Assembly (NCBI GenBank): GCA_039519185.1
Contig: CM076854.1
Span: 152,612,736 to 152,676,735, forward strand
Direction: 5' to 3'
Origin: Astragalus membranaceus
Lineage: Eukaryota > Streptophyta > Magnoliopsida > Fabales > Fabaceae
DNA length: 64,000 bases
Positions within the stretch are counted from its first letter, which is position 1, and the number at the start of each line of letters is the position of its first letter. The translations under genes and the position numbers were made by a program. Shown here piece by piece: positions 47,234 through 58,070 of this stretch. The notes beneath the pieces were generated by a model, which was not told where the DNA came from, ran no database searches, and saw nothing but the letters and a program-made list of their open reading frames with translations.

Positions 47234-47461
47234 TGTTATGAAATAAACTCAAATAGAGCAAGAATAAGAATAGAAGATGAGAGAATAATAGAACTATTGT
47301 ATTGTACTCTTCAAAGGTATCTGCTACAATGTCATATGAGTCCTATTTATAGGCTCAAGTATTGTAACCTATGATTTGCATTTAACATATGTAATGATGA
47401 ATAATAATAAGAAATAATGCCTAGGAGTTACAATTGCATTAGACATCCACTTTATTCACAA
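47234..47461 (-). repeat. Copia 5' LTR
   Basis: Partner of 229-454, starting TGTTATGAAATAAAC and ending TTCACA. On the minus strand it is followed by CGTTATCAGCACCAAAC (47233-47217), a copia-type primer binding region. Flanking bases ATATT do not match TAGTA at the other end. Confidence 0.85.
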
Positions 47462-47571
47462 TATTTCTTTATCAAACAACATTGTTAACTATTATTAATG
47501 ACTTGATTTTGTTTTAAATGACTTGATAAGAAAGTAAGTTGGCTAGCATTTAAGTTGATTTATTGTCTTCT

Positions 47572-47618
<47 letters not shown>

Positions 47619-49498
47619 AATAACATTATAATATTATTAATTTATTCCATATTTATGTGCTCTAATTCTTACTGTATTATTCGATGAAAAAAATAGAGAT
47701 AAATAAAATTAAGATACATCTATAAAATATAAAAATGAGAATGTTGTTCTTTGCAACTTATCTGATTTGTCAATCCTTGGGCTAATCCACATCAGATTAA
47801 TGAAAATCGCAGCTTACATGGCAACCAATTCGTTTAGGTGTCATCCTAATGGCAAATTACACGATGAACAGTACTACTAATGCTAAAAGCCGAAAATTAA
47901 TTATGCACATGACAATAAATAGCGAATGCATCAAATATAGCAACAATTCAAAAAGGCTTTTAATTCCCCCTCAGCACTCATTCCATCATACGTTATGTAT
48001 AGGCCATTGTAATAACACCCACAACCCATATATGGCAACAATTCAAAAAGTGGAATCACATATGTGGAGGCCATCGTAAAAATTTTCCTTGATTAACGCT
48101 ATCAGACTTTATGTACCTGGCCAGACAAAAACGTACAGAGAGTTATGTTTAAGCATTTTATAGAATAATAATCATCATATATTAATACCAAAATTCAAAT
48201 ATCCTGTAAACATAATAAATTTTCTATTATTTAATATAATAGAAAAAACATCTATAGATTACTCAGTTTTTATCCTACATGGAAAATTTTTAAATGCCAT
48301 TGATGCCTCATAGGATAGGATGCCAGGGAAATGCCTAAGGTTCATTTGCTTCAAAAAAAAATTGCACGGAAAAAGGGCTTCCAATACAAGCTACATCAAA
48401 TACATTTAATGGCTCATTAGCTGTTATGGCAATAATTCAATATGTTGCCTAATATATAATTCAACAGAATGATGTTCTATGCTAATTATCTGAGTTGTCA
48501 ACATTTCTTGCCCATCCACATCAGCAAACTTGCAATTCGGCCTAGGTGGAAAACATTTAAATGAGTTGTCATCTTAATTGACAACCTACATAATTTTACA
48601 AAGGCAAGCTATTTAAATGTCCTTTAGAGTATATGCATAATCAGTTTCTTCTGGAAGGATATTCCATGAACCCTGAAAAGGAAATATTGACAATATTGAC
48701 ACACTGTCAGACCCAACATTCAGCCAACAATCATCCCTTTTGCTTTCATTTTCCATTTCTATTTTGGTATATCATTATTGACCTTATTTATTATTGAATT
48801 AGATACCACTGATTCAACAACGTAAATTAGGATGGTCTGAAATAGGCATGCGTAATTATGCCTGAAATCAATATTCCTTTCTATTAGCCACTTATTTCGG
48901 TGTTGTGAATTAATGTTTAGGTCTGACATTCACTATAAATTACGTTTGTAACGCCTGTTTCATACATCAGCACCCCACATCCGGTTTCTTTGTTACCATT
49001 CTGAATTCTGAACTCCAGCTTTTGTTGTCATTATAATATTATTGTTCTTCTGTCATTGATATTTAACTTATAATACTATACTGATTCTGTTCAGGAGAAA
49101 TTGTTCTGAACAACTCAGTGTACTCAACTAGGGTTATTTATAAGTTTGAAAGCACTGAAGCTGCTGACCTTAGAAACAGGTTTCTTTTTCTAATCTAAAC
49201 TATCTACGTATTATTTACTATCCAAAGCCTATTAGATTTGGATACGACTGCTTTGACTTCAATTATTGCAACTCACACAGGATGATAGAAAATAACCCAA
49301 GTCCGGTGTAAGGTAGTCTGAGTCAGATTGCTGAGCGTGGGAGGATGTCTGCACAAGAAGAGTTCATAGAAAATACTCCAAGATGCACCATAGACGCATT
49401 GAAGCATACTATGTATTGAATACATTGTAATTTTCATTGCTTTTGAATAGTCAATGCCTATGTGGCACACACTAGGCCTAGTTAGTTTTCCACTTGTA
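47462..49498. other. Intergenic AT-rich DNA with exon-like scraps
   Basis: A (TA)n run lies at 47577-47610. Two exon-like pieces lie near the right end on the plus strand: 49095-49180 (AG before, GT after; encodes about 28 residues including IVLNNSVYSTRVIYKFEST) and 49281-49420 (AG before; contains QIAERGRMSAQEEFIENTP), the second with an early stop. They might be the last exons of a decayed host gene; I cannot name it. The stretch 47760-47860 and 48475-48600 look like old diverged copies of each other. Confidence 0.35.
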
Positions 49499-49962
49499 TA
49501 TATACCCTGTGAAGCACGGACGCGGCCGCAAACTGCCGTGTCGCCGCGTCGGACACGGATCGGACACCGACTCACGTACGACTCGCATACGATGCGCATC
49601 CGATTCGTTTTTGCAGTGTCCGCAGAAAAAAAATGTTGGACACCGCTGGGATGCGGGTTTGGACACCGTTTTTTGCGACACGGCCCAACTCAAACTTAAA
49701 AAAAAATTAAAAAAACAATAATACGTTAGTATTTTACGACTTACAGATTACTCAAATAGAAATCCCTTTATAATTTGAACATTGCCGTCGTCTTCTTTTC
49801 ATTGCCATCGTGTGTGTTGCACTGCTGCTGCTTTTCATCGCAATCGTTGTCTTCTGCCGCACACTCGCCACTTTTGCTGTCGTTGTGCTTCCTTTCTGTA
49901 CGCATGCTTTCTTTTAGTTTCTTTTATGGTTGTATTATATATTTTCTTCTTTCTTATTATAG

Positions 49963-50116
49963 GCGGTGCTTCCTTCTTCTTTCTTTGACCAAAAGAAGGC
50001 GGTGCTTCCTTCTTGTCAACTGTCAAGTAGTCATAGTCGGTGCTTCCTTCTTTTTTTTTGACCAAAAGAAGGCGGTGCTTCCTTCTTGTCAACTGTCAAG
50101 TAGTCATAGTCACTGT
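49963..50116. repeat. Two-copy tandem repeat, about 75 bp
   Basis: GGCGGTGCTTCCTTCTT...GACCAAAAGAAG and TTGTCAACTGTCAAGTAGTC blocks are repeated in tandem. A second tandem pair (CGCTACAGTGACGTTTCTGA, about 50270-50350) follows. Confidence 0.75.
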
Positions 50117-50739
50117 TTATTACTTTATCTACTTTCTATATAATCAAAACATATGCGAGCACATTTACATTTTTAGACATCACCAAATTTTGACATTTGT
50201 CACAATTTAGGGGTAAAATAGGCAATTTACCACATAAAGACAAAATGCTACAGTATCACTACAGTGCGCTACAGTGACGTTTCTGACGCGCTACAGTGCT
50301 GCTTATGTCACTCTACAGAACGCTACAGTGACGTTTCTGACGCGCTACAGTACCAATACAGTTTTTTTTTTAAATTGAATTTTTAAAAAAAAAACTGATT
50401 TTTTAAAATAAAATTTTATACACTGTTGTTTTCAATTTTTTTAAAAAACGGTTGTCAATATTTTTATAAAAACAATTAGTCACTATAAATCAATTTTCAC
50501 TATTTTTATAATCTACTCAAACTACTAAAATTAATAAAATAATTAGTCACTTTAAATCAATTAGCCACTATCCATTGTCAAAAAAAGAATTGTAAAAAAA
50601 CTTTAACCCCTACCAAAAATTACAAAATAACTACTAAAACTAATCAATTTATCTACTTTTGTTAAAATCAATGAATTTAACCACTACAAAAAATTACCAA
50701 ATAACTATTTTATAATTATTAAAAAAGAGTAAAATGTCA

Positions 50740-51930
50740 ACGGGAGTGGCAACGAGAGCACCAATGGGAGTGCCAACGAGAGTGCCAACGGGAGAAGCCA
50801 GGGGAGTGGCAACGATAGAGGGACAAAAAAGTGAGGCACAAAAAACTGATTGAAAACTGCAATCAGAAGCTGCAACTGACGCAGCAAAAGGACAAAAAAC
50901 AGCAAATTTTAAAACCAACTTTTTTTCAGTTTTTTTTCCATTTTTTTCTTCAGTTTTTCTTTCCATAAAAAATCACTTTTTTATCAATAGTTTCAAAATT
51001 ATTTATTCCAAAAAATTAAATTATTAAATTAATATCACACTCAATAATTAAATAATTTAAAATTTACTATTTACTATAATCTCTCTATTAAAACTACTAA
51101 AATCAATCAATTTTTCATGTAATAAATAAAATCAATTGCAATAATTGTAATATAGAAAAAAGGAGAAAACATGTGGCAACGGGAGCGGCAACGAGAGACT
51201 GACAACGAGATCGGCAACGAGAGCGGCAACGGGAGTGTCAACGGGAGTGCCAACAAGAGAGGGAACGAGAGCGCCAACGAGAGTGCCAACGGGAGTGTCA
51301 ACAAGAGAGGGAACGAGAGCGACAGGGCTGCATATTTTACATTTTACTCCATTATTAATATTATAATAAGATACCGATTTTGTTTTAACTTTTTGCAACA
51401 CAACTATTTTATTAATATTTTACAACTATTTTGCAACACAAAATTTGCAACACAACGAGAGCGACAATGCGAGACTGGCAATGGAATCGACAACGAGAGC
51501 GACAACGGGAACATGAGTGGAAACAAGAGAGGCAAGGAGAGCGCCAACAGAGCGCCAACGTGGATGCATATTTTAAAAAATCTTATTTTCTTTTTTCTTC
51601 ATTTTTACTCCATCTAAAATTTATTATTTATTATAATCTCTCTATTAAAACTATGAAAATCAATCAATTTAACCACTAAGAATTATAAAAATACAACTTT
51701 AGCCACTACCAAACTTTACAAAATAACTTACTTATAATTAAACGAATATGATTTAATTAATATTAAATCATATAGAATAATATGAGTTAACATGTGGCAA
51801 CGGAAGCGACAACGAGAGACTGGCAATGAGAGCTGCAACAGGAGTGGCAACGAGAGAGGTAACGAGAGTGCCAACGGGAGTGCCAACGAGAGGGTCAACG
51901 AGTATTCAAACGGGAGTGTCAACGGAGATG
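50740..51930. repeat. Four arrays of a CAACGRGAGYG 12-mer
   Basis: Arrays at about 50740-50825, 51175-51330, 51455-51560 and 51793-51925 consist of 12-bp-period units such as GGGAGTGCCAAC and GAGAGCGGCAAC. Each array is preceded by a GTGGCAACGG- or GCAACACAACG-like start and followed by a GATGCATATTTTA-like end (three of the four). One frame reads as Asn-Gly/Glu-Ser-Ala/Val repeats. Confidence 0.8.
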
Positions 51931-52194
51931 TATATTTTACCTCTAATGTCTAAATACATTATTATGGATCAATGTAATTCTGATTGTCAATCTCCTTTAT
52001 TTTCTTCGACTCAATATAATTTTCATTTGTATCTTATATGACATAATACCTATCTCTTTCCACTTTGAATATCAAATCATACATTTTGGACATTGTTCAC
52101 AACTTATGATTATCTTCCAAATTACTATTATGACTTCATGGCAATACACCGACCATACAGTATCACCCGTGCGTATGCACGGGTAAAATACTAG
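51080..52194 (+). mobile_element. Helitron-like element(s) inside the TIR transposon
   Basis: The 3' end has a hairpin ACCCGTGC/GCACGGGT (52165-52184) and CTAG six bases later (52191-52194), followed by T, the classic Helitron 3' terminus. Candidate 5' ends TCTCTCTATTAAAAC lie at 51080 and 51637, with a weaker TCTACTCAAACTACT at 50512. These are about 560 bp apart, so tandem copies of the 5' part are likely. No Rep-helicase is present. Confidence 0.55.
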
Positions 52195-52483
52195 TTTATT
52201 ATTACATGTGTGCTTTTGTTTGTGTGTCTATCTGTTTGTGTGTCTATCTGTTTTCGCTTTTTTACGGTATCATGTATTTTGTGATAAGTTTTATGTTTAG
52301 TATTATTATATTATTATTATAGTATATTTCTATTATTTAATTCAACTTCAGTGTTTCTGTATATAATTTTGTTTTAGAATATTTTGGTAATTTTTTTGAG
52401 GATAATACTTTTTTTATTGAAAGTACTCAATTTTGCTTGTCATTTTAAACTATAAATTTTGCTCATAATTTATTTTATTGTAT

Positions 52484-52534
<51 letters not shown>

Positions 52535-52650
52535 CGGTGTCCCTGTGTCTTATGTTTTGGGTAATAGCCGTGTCGGCGTGTCCGTATCGTGTCCGGTGTC
52601 CGTGTCCGAGTTCGAGTCCGAGTCCGAGTCCGTGCTTCATAGTATATACC

Positions 52651-54150
52651 TCACTTCTTCGTAGTATATACCTCACTTCTGATAATATACGATTCACTTT
52701 TTCTTGTAGAAACTTAACTTTTCACTCTTCTCTATTTGAAATTTTTCTTGATTTTGTTATGGTTGTGGTCCAGAGCTCTTCATCTTCTTCACGACCTACT
52801 TCACCCACTTCAATATCATGTATATTATCAGTACTAGACTCATTTTGCTCATTTATAGCAAAAACACTCCTAATTTGGTTATCCAACCATCTTATGTATT
52901 GTCAATTGATTAGAAGTTTGAACAAAATCAAAAACCCCCAGTTCATGAAACTATATCATGTGTTGTCGCTGGATTATAACTATACATTCAATCTAAAAAT
53001 CCCCAAATGTTGAAAGATGAATAGAACAACATCGTATGTTGCAAATTGGAGGAATTAAAAACGAAACCCAAATTCATGCAAAATGGAAATCGAAAACCTG
53101 GAACGAAACTGAAATTCATTGTGCAGTAACGAAACTCAAAAATACCTGGAATTCGACCTCAAATTCGGAGTGCTAACTGATTTGATCTCGATGAAGCTAT
53201 CCAAGTTGATTCTGAGTTGGTTTTCAAAGCAAACTAAGAAACCGAGAAGTCCTACTTGGGACAAAGGCAGCGTCTTTTCTTTTTAGACGGACACCGTGTT
53301 TTCGTGATTGTTTAGAAGATTTAATAAATATGTGACAAAAAAAAAAGATTTAATAAATCAGCGTGTCTTCCTTTTTAACCAATTTGTCTAATATTTATTT
53401 TATGTTTCTTATAGGAAAATGTCAATTATTATTATTATTATTATTATTATTATTTTTAACTAAAATAGAAGATACATTTGGAATCTACTTGGATGCATAC
53501 AAGTCTAAAAAAAAAGAACCTATTCTCATTAAGTAAGATTGGGAATTATCTAATGGGACTAATATCACTGTTTTTTTAACGGGAATGCTTTAATATCACA
53601 CTGATTATGAATATTTGATTCTTTGTGTCAAAAAATGAATACGTAATTCTGAATTGGAAACTAAAAAATATAATGTAAATTTATCATCATAATAACTCTT
53701 ATACTACTTGATGGTAAATACTATTATAATAATTTTAAAAAATATAAATAGTAAAATTAACCTGTTATCAATCCCAATTAATCACGTAACCGAATGAGTT
53801 TCACATCTAGATGCAACGAAGAACCTAGCGGTTGCATCTCTGTTTCTCGATTCATTAAATTTGTTTGCCCTCCAAAATACGTATTTTGTACATGAAAATA
53901 ATAATAAATTTAGCTACTTTTATTGTATTTAGTTACTTTAGATTGGAAAATTCAATAAATTTATCTAAAATATTATAATATAATATACAACAATTTAAAA
54001 ATCATTTTAAACAAGTTACAGGATTTTCTGTTGTATCAATGACATAAATTCATAAATTCAATAATAATTTAGTTTAATTATTATGAAAATTAATAAATCT
54101 ATTAATATTCTCTTCACAATTGGTTTTATTGAAAAATATAGTAAGAAAAT
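52651..54150. other. AT-rich region without a clear gene
   Basis: A weak plus-strand frame around 52755-53010 is Ser-rich at the start and has no recognisable domain. (ATT)n lies at 53421-53455. The rest is AT-rich with no support for genes. Confidence 0.45.
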
Positions 54151-54156
54151 TGTTTC

Positions 54157-54184
54157 CCCGTGCATCACACGGGTTCCATACTAG
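54157..54184 (+). mobile_element. Second Helitron-like 3' terminus
   Basis: Hairpin CCCGTG/CACGGG (54157-54173), then TTCCATACTAG and T. The design equals that at 52165-52194 but with a different stem. The matching 5' end was not identified. Confidence 0.5.
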
Positions 54185-54489
54185 TAATATAGTATTTATA
54201 AATTTATAGATTCAAAGATATAAATAATTTATATTACATTAAATACATTTATATTTTTTGATTTTTTAATTAAAAAGAAAGGGGTGTCAAAGTCATCCAT
54301 TTATCCATTGGATATATAGTTCGTCCATAATAAAATTCATCCAATCCATCTGTTACAAAAAAATAAATATTAATGGATTTGGATTGAATCCATCCGTTTA
54401 ATTTTGTGGAGGGTCTTTTTCTATACCCCACCACATCACAATATACCCCAATCAAATATGAAAATCCCAAAATACCCCTCATAATTTTG

Positions 54490-54745
54490 ACTCAATCGGA
54501 TTTACCTTATAAATAGGTAAATCCGATTTGAGAATAATCAAAGGCGGATTTACCTAGATCCGATTAAATTTAAAAAAATCGCATCGGATTTACTGATAGA
54601 AGGGTAAATCCGCTTTTGAATTTGACAAAACGGATGTATCCCCACAACAGGTACATCCGCTTTGTCTATTTATGAAGTCGGATCTACCTGTTGTGGGAGT
54701 ACATCCGCTTTGTTAAATTCAAAAGCGGATTTACCCTTTACCAGT
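54490..54745. repeat. Left CGGATTTACC modules of the MULE
   Basis: Units such as ATCGGATTTACC and GGTAAATCCGATTT occur in both orientations. The right end carries the same modules at 57655-57945. They could act as transposase sites. Confidence 0.7.
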
Positions 54746-54814
54746 TCGACTTGTTAAAACATTTAATTTGTTTTTTTGACACATTTAATTTGTTGGATAT
54801 ATATCCAACAAATG

Positions 54815-56213
54815 TCAATCTAAATCGTCGGAATCATGGGCTAAGTCTACAATGGTGGGCGCATCAGTGGGAGGGATACGGGGCATCTTCAAAGCGGTAC
54901 ACTGCCAAAGGGAAAAACGGCCGGTATAAGGACCCAACCATGAAGTAGATTCGTCTGATCGATTATGAGACCACATCAAAGCAACTGGAGGCAATGGACA
55001 GACAGGTGAGATTGAAATTTGCATCCAATGGATATCCCTGACGTTCAGAATAAATGATTTTATACTTAGAAGAAGAATAACTACCTCTCAAAGGAAGATA
55101 AGTAAAATTCATATCCAAAGACAATTGAACTAGGGCCACATTATACTTAGTAACTATAAAGTACCCCATCTCAGGCAAACTTAACCACTTATCCTCCTTC
55201 GGAAAACCGGGGTATTCAATGGATAATGGTTTTCTAAGCACAGCAAGTCTGTCCTTTCCAAACATGTAAGTATATAGTTGCTCACTCTCCTTTGTTTCTT
55301 TGATTAAATCTTGCCTAATTATAGGCCAACTATCCTCACCAAGATCGAGACCAACCGCTACTACTCGGAACCCACAATTACCATCCCTTTCAACATCAAT
55401 AATTTTTTCTACATAAGAGTGCACGTGATGAGGAACCGATGGTAAATTGAATTTAGTCTCACCCTGCTGTGTTAATTTTTTAGAAACACTATGAGATAGC
55501 TTTGAAGACCGTTGTGATGATTTTGTACAAGAAGATCGCTGTGTTGAATTTTTACAAGAAGTCCCAGATTCTTGAGTCTGTTTCATCATCTCATCCACAT
55601 GCTCCCACCAAGAAGGATCACACTTGACATCATATAATTTCTGCTTTTTCTTCTTTGGTGCACCTTTTGTTTTAACTTTAAATGGTGGTGCATCCATTGA
55701 AGAAGTGGTAGGGAATGCAAGCTCATTAAGTTGTTTCTTGAGGACAAATCTCTCCTCAGGAGTCATACGATTATATCTCGCCCAAATCATCTTCATTTGG
55801 TAAGAAATATCACAGTCAGCAGATTTTTCTTGGGAGAATTTATCATCTATAGAATCCAAACTCAAGTTTTTCCAATGGTCGTCTAAAACATCCAACAGAA
55901 TAGGAGTACCGGAGACATGGTACACACCTAGCTCACAAGCACAAGGAAGAAGATGTGTCTTTCTAATAATGCACCCACAGCGGGCTTTGTCATATCCAAC
56001 CCCAGATGTCGATTTTGAAAACTCTTTAACAATATGATCCAAAGCATTTAAAGACACAACACCGCGAAGCTTTTTAAATAAAGGAGTATTGGAAGCCACG
56101 TCAATACGGTTTATGCTTCTTTGAAAAGACCCGATGACTTTATCAAATTGAAGAGTAAGCATCTCATGCATAGATTTAAAAGACTTAGACAAGTCACCCC
56201 CAGAAGTCCTCAA
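54815..56213 (-). pseudogene. MULE transposase C-terminal half: SWIM finger and OTU protease
   Basis: The minus-strand frame 56213-54963 begins with an alpha-helical region and then a SWIM zinc finger (CGCIIRKTHLLPCACEL, about 55990-55940). A basic Ser/Lys-rich linker follows (KTKGAPKKKKQKLYDV and STQRSSCTKSSQRSS), then an OTU-type cysteine protease start VERDGNCGFRVVAVGL (about 55400-55350), where DGNC holds the catalytic Cys. The frame then goes off near 55045. The expected catalytic His segment (IHWMQISI, His codon 55028-55030) and PLPPVALMW lie in another frame to 54815. OTU proteases remove ubiquitin; in MULEs the role is unknown. One indel breaks this copy. Confidence 0.8.
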
Positions 56214-56284
56214 CCACGTGTCAAAAAAATTTAAACTACGATAAAAATACTAAACACGTGTCAAAGTACCTATTGGTGGTTTGA

Positions 56285-56940
56285 TTTCCGAAGTGTGGGA
56301 TCTGGTTTGTCCATGCCAAGATAAATCTTTCCTTATGCTTTGTCAACCACGTGTCATGCACATACTTAATAAGAGCGGGCAAATCAACGCAGGAGTCCTC
56401 AAAAATCTTCAAGTGAGCTGAGTACTCTGACTCGTCAAGTGATCAATAATGTTATGCCAAAGAGAGATGACGTCCTTTTGCCTATCCACGTGCACCAACT
56501 CTTTAATCTTCGCTTTCACATTTTTAGTCACGTGCCAAGAACATAACAAATTTGTAGCCGAAGGAAAGACATCAAGAATATTGGACATAAGACCAAGATC
56601 TCTATCAGTCAAGAATACCTGAGGCTGAAGCCCGTGCAAGTCAAATAATTCTTTTAGTTGCTGCAATGCCCAAGTAAAATGAATTCCAAGCTCGTGTGAA
56701 ATATAGGCAAAAGCAACCGAGAAAGTTAACTCCGTTGAAGTGACTCCTACAATCTCCAATAGAGGTAAATTGTATTTGTTGGTCTTGTAGGTGGTGTCAA
56801 GAATAAGAACCTTTGGAAACAACCGGAATAACTTAATAGAAGTGGGATGCGCCCACATGATGTCACTAACCACATCGGAACCCTCAACTTTTATGCTCCA
56901 ACATAAATAATTTTGCAACTCAATCAATCTCAAAAGCTCC
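56285..56940 (-). pseudogene. MULE transposase catalytic region
   Basis: A frame of about 174 residues (56933-56409) reads LFRLFPKVLILDTTYKTNKY (first catalytic Asp), NLPLLEIVGVTSTELTFSVA and PQVFLTDRDLGLMSNILDVF (second Asp), then LLCSWHVTKNVKAKI. This is the DDE core of the MULE/FAR1 transposase family, which also gave rise to plant FAR1/FHY3 regulators. After a frameshift near 56410 the reading goes on as KIFEDSCVDLPALIKYVHDT (to about 56285). A helper start could not be fixed because stops lie just upstream (about 56941 and 56985). Confidence 0.88.
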
Positions 56941-56989
56941 TAAATGTCCGTTCTAGGACCCCTCTTAGAAGACCTATAGGCGTAACGCT

Positions 56990-57600
56990 ACCTATATATT
57001 TGAGGAAGAGAAGTGACGTTGTCCGGATAATGGTTTTTCAAAGCAGTAAGACAATCTTTCGGGGCAACATTCAGATCAGTGTGCTCATTAACAATAGCTT
57101 TCTGCGGCTTAGTTAAACGACCAAAAGCTGTCGACCCGACCGGGGTAGTAAGCAACTCATGTGTGTGAAGACCACACCTAACATTCACACGCTAACCCCC
57201 ATGACGTATTGTACAAGTAGCTCTCAATGTAAACAGACAACTTCTTTTCTTAGACCCGAAAACTCTGGAATCATTAGACCACTTCCCTTGCTTCTCGCAA
57301 CCAAAAATAATCTTATCTCTAGAACCCCTTTTAACTCCAGCTTTGTCAGATCTTACAATGATAACCACAACTCCAATACGCCTCCCAACTGCGTTAGCCC
57401 ACTCTTCTACATCCTCGCGTGTAGAAAATATCTACAAAATAGAAAAAATAGAGAAATGTTGCGTACTTGATTAATTAAATATCTACCAAACTTTGATTAA
57501 GAAAATTAGTTTGAAAAATATACCCTCTCCGTCCAGAATGCCTCTGTAGTGTCTACCACGAAAGGAACAACCCGCGACTTTGTATGCGGGTCAATATCTG
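56990..57600 (-). pseudogene. FAR1-like zinc-finger N-terminal part of the MULE protein
   Basis: Two exon-like pieces are seen. The first, about 57600-57525, encodes DPHTKSRVVPFVVDTTEAFW and is followed by a GT. The second, about 57440-56990, encodes EDVEEWANAVGRRIG, a C...C...HTH pattern (IIFGCEKQGKW, RSCLFTLRATC, VRCGLHTHELL) and a helix (LTKPQKAIVNEHTDL). This order matches the FAR1 DNA-binding domain that precedes MULE transposases. In-frame stops at about 57193 and 56987 inactivate it. Confidence 0.7.
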
Positions 57601-57654
57601 TTTCAAAATAGAACAACAGTTATATAGAAATTAATTTAAAAACAAAAAAACAAA

Positions 57655-57945
57655 TCGGATTTACGTACCTCAAACATAAATTCGCTTTGTATTTTTCAAA
57701 ATCGGATATGCCCCCATCCAGGTAAATCCGATTCATTAAAAGATATAAGCTGATTTACGTAAATCCGATGGCGCATCGGATTTAGCTAAATCCGATTAAT
57801 TAAAATTTCGCTTTCAATACTGAATTAAATGGTCAAATCGGATTTATCTATCAGTTTGATACATTCGATTTGACTTATGCCTGTGTATTTATTACGTATT
57901 TAAAGCTAATCTGATTTACCTTGCATTTAGGTAAATCCGATTACC
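57655..57945. repeat. Right CGGATTTACC modules of the MULE
   Basis: About ten copies of AAATCGGATTTACC-like units lie in both orientations, partner to 54490-54745. Confidence 0.7.
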
Positions 57946-58070
57946 AGATAAAGTGGTCCCCCACCAGAGAATCTTTCAAAAGTCAATTTTTGTTATTTAT
58001 GTCAGGGGTATTTTCTGGATTACGATATTGTGTGGGGGTAGAAGAGAGTTGATGGGAGTACAAAAAGAGG

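Larger units (their letters stand above)
229..47461 (-). mobile_element. Ty1/copia retrotransposon split by a 41.5-kb nested block
   Basis: Two related LTRs of about 227 bp (229-454 and 47234-47461) bracket copia polyprotein remnants read on the minus strand. Integrase-side remnants lie at 43773-45105 and RT-RNase H at 500-2275. The reading breaks after the WTKWK-like motif near 43775 and resumes at the AIEAELNS-like motif just below 2275, exactly where the CTTTC duplication of the inner LTR lies. This shows one element cut by a later insertion. The order integrase, RT, RNase H is diagnostic of copia. The LTRs differ at roughly ten places, so this is probably the oldest layer. No target-site duplication is visible around the outer ends. 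The coding parts are heavily decayed. Confidence 0.85.
49507..52642. mobile_element. TIR DNA transposon (hAT- or Mutator-like), non-autonomous
   Basis: The ends are CTGTGAAGCACGGAC and, reversed, CTATGAAGCACGGAC. Both continue into GTCCG/CGGACAC-rich subterminal DNA. An 8-bp duplication TATATACC flanks it (49499-49506 and 52643-52650), which fits hAT better than Mutator. No transposase is visible. The interior has tandem duplications, GGCAACGRGAG arrays, a (TA)n run at 52488-52533 and Helitron-like ends. Confidence 0.65.
54411..58070 (-). mobile_element. MULE transposon with OTU-domain transposase gene
   Basis: Imperfect long terminal inverted repeats are seen: GGGTCTTTTTCTATACCCC and further TACCCCTCATAA on the left, with complementary TACAAAAAGAGG and GGGGTATTTTC on the right. 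Inside are many AAATCCGATTT modules. The coding region on the minus strand has FAR1-like, MULE transposase, SWIM and OTU parts. I could not establish a 9-bp duplication, so the exact ends are approximate. Confidence 0.75.

Noticed and set aside
229..47461. A target-site duplication for the copia element.
   Set aside because: TAGTA on the left and ATATT on the right do not match, also after shifting the LTR borders by a few bases. The element is old or its ends come from recombination.
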